Below are positions 61,781 to 64,000 of a stretch of 64,000 nucleotides of DNA, piece by piece. Origin of the DNA: Sphingobium sp. BYY-5 (lineage in GTDB: Bacteria; Pseudomonadota; Alphaproteobacteria; Sphingomonadales; Sphingomonadaceae). Location: positions 1,302,001-1,366,000 of the forward strand of contig NZ_JALEBH010000001.1 of NCBI RefSeq assembly GCF_022758885.1. Direction: 5' to 3'. Below the pieces are notes generated by a model. The model was not told where the DNA came from and made no database searches. It saw only the letters and a program-made list of their open reading frames with translations. Each line of letters starts with the position of its first letter. Position 1 is the first letter of the stretch. The position numbers and the translations under genes were made by a program.

Positions 61781-62923
61781 ATGACCCAATTCGACCTGAC
61801 CGAAGACCAGCGCGCTATTCAGGACATGGCGCGCCGCTTCACCGCCGACGCGATCACCCCGCACGCGGCCGAGTGGGACGAACATCATATCTTCCCCCGC
61901 GACACGATCCGCGCGGCGGCGGAGCTGGGTTTCGGCGGCATCTATGTGTCGGAGGAAGCGGGGGGCATCGGTCTTGGCCGCCTGGAGTCCGCGCTCATCA
62001 TGGAAGCCATGGCCTATGGCTGTCCCAGCACCAGCGCCTTCATCTCGATCCACAATATGGCCGCCTGGATGATCGACCGCTTCGGCGCCAGCCAGGTGAA
62101 GGACAAATATCTCCCCGATCTCGTCCCCATGATCCGCATGGCCAGCTATTGCCTGACCGAAGCGGGCGCGGGGTCGGACGCCGCCGCGCTCAAGACCAGG
62201 GCCGTCCGTGACGGCGACCATTATGTCGTCACCGGCTCCAAGCAGTTCATCTCCGGCGGCGGCGAGAATGAACTCTATGTCGTCATGGTCCGCACCGGAG
62301 AAGACGGCCCCAAGGGCATAAGCTGCCTCGTCATCGAAAAGGATATGTCCGGCGTCAGCTTCGGCGCGCAGGAGCGCAAGCTCGGCTGGCATTCGCAGCC
62401 CACCGCCCAGGTCAATTTCGATGCCGTGCGCGTGCCGGTGGAAAACCTCGTCGGCGCGGAGGGCGAAGGCTTCCGCATCGCGATGATGGGCCTTAACGGC
62501 GGCCGCCTCAATATCGGGGCCTGCTCGCTCGGCGGCGCGCAGCGCTGCATCGACGAGGCTGTGCGCTATACCAAGGACCGCAAGCAGTTCGGCCAATCCA
62601 TCGCCGATTTCCAGAACACCCAGTTCACCCTCGCCGACATGCAGACCGAGTTGGAGGCCGCGCGCACGCTGCTCTACGCCGCCGCCGTCAAGGTGACGGA
62701 GAATGCGCCCGACAAGACCCGCTTCGCCGCCATGGCCAAGCGCTTCGCCACCGACACCGGATCGTCGGTGGTCGATCGCGCGCTGCAACTCCATGGCGGC
62801 TACGGCTATCTGATGGATTACCCGATCGAACGCTTCTGGCGCGACCTGCGGGTGCATTCCATCCTGGAAGGCACCAACCAGGTCATGCGGATGATCGTGG
62901 CGCGCGATATGTTGCGGCAATAA
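61781..62923 (+). CDS. Acyl-CoA dehydrogenase, isobutyryl-CoA dehydrogenase type
   Basis: 380 residues. FDLTEDQRAIQDMARRFTAD at the start, MASYCLTEAGAGSDAAALKT with the FAD/substrate loop near residue 125, LGWHSQPTAQVNFD, and the C-terminal catalytic Glu in FRDLRVHSILEGTNQVMRM-like sequence near residue 362. Context between mmsA and 3-hydroxyisobutyryl-CoA hydrolase points to isobutyryl-CoA of the valine pathway as substrate. ATG 61781 gives the standard N-terminus. Confidence 0.9.
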   Translation: MTQFDLTEDQRAIQDMARRFTADAITPHAAEWDEHHIFPRDTIRAAAELGFGGIYVSEEAGGIGLGRLESALIMEAMAYGCPSTSAFISIHNMAAWMIDRFGASQVKDKYLPDLVPMIRMASYCLTEAGAGSDAAALKTRAVRDGDHYVVTGSKQFISGGGENELYVVMVRTGEDGPKGISCLVIEKDMSGVSFGAQERKLGWHSQPTAQVNFDAVRVPVENLVGAEGEGFRIAMMGLNGGRLNIGACSLGGAQRCIDEAVRYTKDRKQFGQSIADFQNTQFTLADMQTELEAARTLLYAAAVKVTENAPDKTRFAAMAKRFATDTGSSVVDRALQLHGGYGYLMDYPIERFWRDLRVHSILEGTNQVMRMIVARDMLRQ

Positions 62924-62942
62924 TGCCAGCCATTCCCCACCT

Positions 62943-63004
62943 CCGTTCGGTTCGAGCTTGTCGAGAACAGCGCGCGGAGTTCTCGACAAGCTCGAACCGA
63001 ACGG
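62943..63004. repeat. Palindromic repeat, family P, copy 3
   Basis: CCGTTCGGTTCGAGCTTGTC is perfectly mirrored by GACAAGCTCGAACCGAACGG, with GAGAAC/GTTCTC continuing the stem. It fills the gap between the acyl-CoA dehydrogenase and hydrolase genes, ending four bases before the next start codon. Confidence 0.85.
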
Positions 63005-63008
63005 AAAC

Positions 63009-64000
63009 ATGATGACCGATCAAGTCCTGACCCTGATCGAAGACGGCCCCGGCGGCAAAGTCGCCCGCATCCGCCTCAACCGGCCCCGAGCGATCCATGC
63101 GCTGACGCCGGAGATGTGCGAGGCGATCAACGACGCGCTGCTGGCCTGGGCGCAGGACGACAGCGTGGTCGCGGTGATGATCGACCATCTTCCCGCACCG
63201 GACGGCGACCCCAAATTCTCGCGCGGCTTTTGCGCGGGCGGCGACATCGCGCTGATCGCCAACAGCGCAAAGGCCGATTGCGTCGAAGCGGAGCGCTTCT
63301 TCACCCTCGAATATCGGATGAACCATCTGCTGTTCGTCTATGAGAAGCCGATCGTCGCCTTCATCGACGGCATCGTCATGGGCGGCGGCGTGGGCATCTC
63401 CCTCCCCGCCCGTTTCCGTGTCGCGACCGAGCGGACGACTTTCGCCATGCCCGAAACCGGCATCGGCCTGTTCCCGGACGTGGGCGGCGGCTGGTTCCTG
63501 CCGCGCCTGCCCGGCCGGGTCGGCGCCTGGCTGGCGGCGACGGGATCGCGGATCGACGGGGCGGATTGCGCCGCCATCGGCATCGCCACCCATTATATTC
63601 CTTCCGACAGGCTGGACGCGATCAAGGCGCGCATCCTGGCCGATCCGATGGGGCTGGGCGAGATATTGGACGAAAATGCGGTAGTCCCGCCGCCCTCCGG
63701 GCTGGAGGCCGCCCGCGCCGACATCGACCGCCTCTTCGCGTCCGACCGGGCGGAGGAGATCGTCGCCGCGCTGCGCGCCGATGGCGGCGAATGGGCGATG
63801 AAGCAACTCACCATACTCGCCACCAAATCGCCCCAGACGATCAAGGTCGCGCTGCGCCAGTTGGTCGAGGGTGCGGCCAAGACCCGCTTCGCCGACAATA
63901 TGGCGATGGAATATGGCCTTGCCTGCGCCGTCATCCGCCGCCCCGATTTTGTCGAGGGCGTCCGCGCCGTGATCTTCGACAAGGATAACGCCCCCGTCTG
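63009..64000 (+). CDS. 3-hydroxyisobutyryl-CoA hydrolase / enoyl-CoA hydratase family, 3' end beyond window
   Basis: At least 330 residues, crotonase fold, cut by the right edge. VARIRLNRPRAIHALTPEMC is the family start, RGFCAGGDIALIA near residue 75 forms the oxyanion hole, and IVMGGGVGISLPARFRVATE near 122 and MPETGIGLFPDVGGGWFLPR near 145 (with the catalytic Glu and Asp of HIBCH) favour the hydrolase over a simple hydratase. It completes the valine-degradation steps with mmsA and the dehydrogenase. ATG 63009 or 63012 is the start. Confidence 0.88.
   Translation, partial: MMTDQVLTLIEDGPGGKVARIRLNRPRAIHALTPEMCEAINDALLAWAQDDSVVAVMIDHLPAPDGDPKFSRGFCAGGDIALIANSAKADCVEAERFFTLEYRMNHLLFVYEKPIVAFIDGIVMGGGVGISLPARFRVATERTTFAMPETGIGLFPDVGGGWFLPRLPGRVGAWLAATGSRIDGADCAAIGIATHYIPSDRLDAIKARILADPMGLGEILDENAVVPPPSGLEAARADIDRLFASDRAEEIVAALRADGGEWAMKQLTILATKSPQTIKVALRQLVEGAAKTRFADNMAMEYGLACAVIRRPDFVEGVRAVIFDKDNAPV

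Overview
The window is about 64 kb of GC-rich alphaproteobacterial chromosome, most likely from a sphingomonad (Sphingobium/Sphingomonas-like). The evidence is the set of alphaproteobacterial cell-cycle regulators (CtrA, GcrA, ChpT), an UPF0262 gene, a CIRCE-controlled groES-groEL pair, an STN-type TonB receptor, and dense intergenic palindromes. Codon use is strongly GC-biased except around 23.5-30.3 kb. I found no tRNA, rRNA, CRISPR array, intact insertion sequence or prophage.

Layout. 0-1.7 kb: groEL (cut by the window edge) and groES behind a promoter/CIRCE operator, then a universal stress protein. 1.7-7.6 kb: a YghU-type glutathione transferase, a divergent NAD(P)-binding protein/HxlR regulator pair, a chromate transporter and a DUF885 protein. 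7.7-12.3 kb: dnaB with a perfect DnaA box upstream, then a tight run of UPF0262, a catalytically degenerate GH25 protein, cdd, dcd and a metallophosphatase. 12.4-18.7 kb: an STN-TonB receptor, an anti-sigma/ECF sigma pair, a divergent subtilisin-like protease and a Gly-rich secreted protein. The last three transcription units share one promoter motif with the same spacing. 18.7-23.5 kb: ctrA, a LysR/pirin/WrbA group, purS-purQ.

23.5-38.2 kb is a surface polysaccharide region: a methyltransferase, a 1034-residue double glycosyltransferase, a DUF4214 protein, a Wzc-like co-polymerase/tyrosine kinase, a Wza-like export lipoprotein, WecC, WecB and Ugd. WecB and WecC would supply UDP-ManNAcA, and Ugd would supply UDP-GlcA. 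The left part (23.5-30.3 kb) is visibly lower in GC and carries two decayed IS5-type transposase remnants and two small inverted-repeat elements, so it looks like an acquired and eroded cassette.

38.2-50.3 kb is mostly core: an ABC permease, gcrA, an M48 protease enclosed by a duplicated gcrA 3' end, an outer-membrane barrel, parE, a class-A beta-lactamase-like serine hydrolase, a nitronate monooxygenase, chpT, a JAMM peptidase, rluD and rpoH. 50.3-58.5 kb: small stress-type genes, DUF808, MATE, BluB, an ABC export pair, an RcnB-like protein and a PmtA-like methyltransferase. 58.5-64 kb: a LysR regulator divergent from mmsA, then acyl-CoA dehydrogenase and 3-hydroxyisobutyryl-CoA hydrolase (cut by the edge). 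This is the valine/isobutyryl-CoA pathway, interrupted by a GIY-YIG nuclease gene with REP-like units on both sides.

The least conventional signals are four. (1) A ~175-bp terminal-inverted-repeat element (copies near 2.9, 34.7, 47.1 and 51.4 kb) has ends that supply the TAG stop codon of neighbouring genes. (2) Four 82-bp palindromic units surround a GIY-YIG nuclease. (3) A palindromic promoter appears to be shared by the ECF sigma operon and a secreted protease, and is repeated ahead of a Gly-rich protein. (4) A duplicated gcrA 3' end encloses the M48 protease gene.
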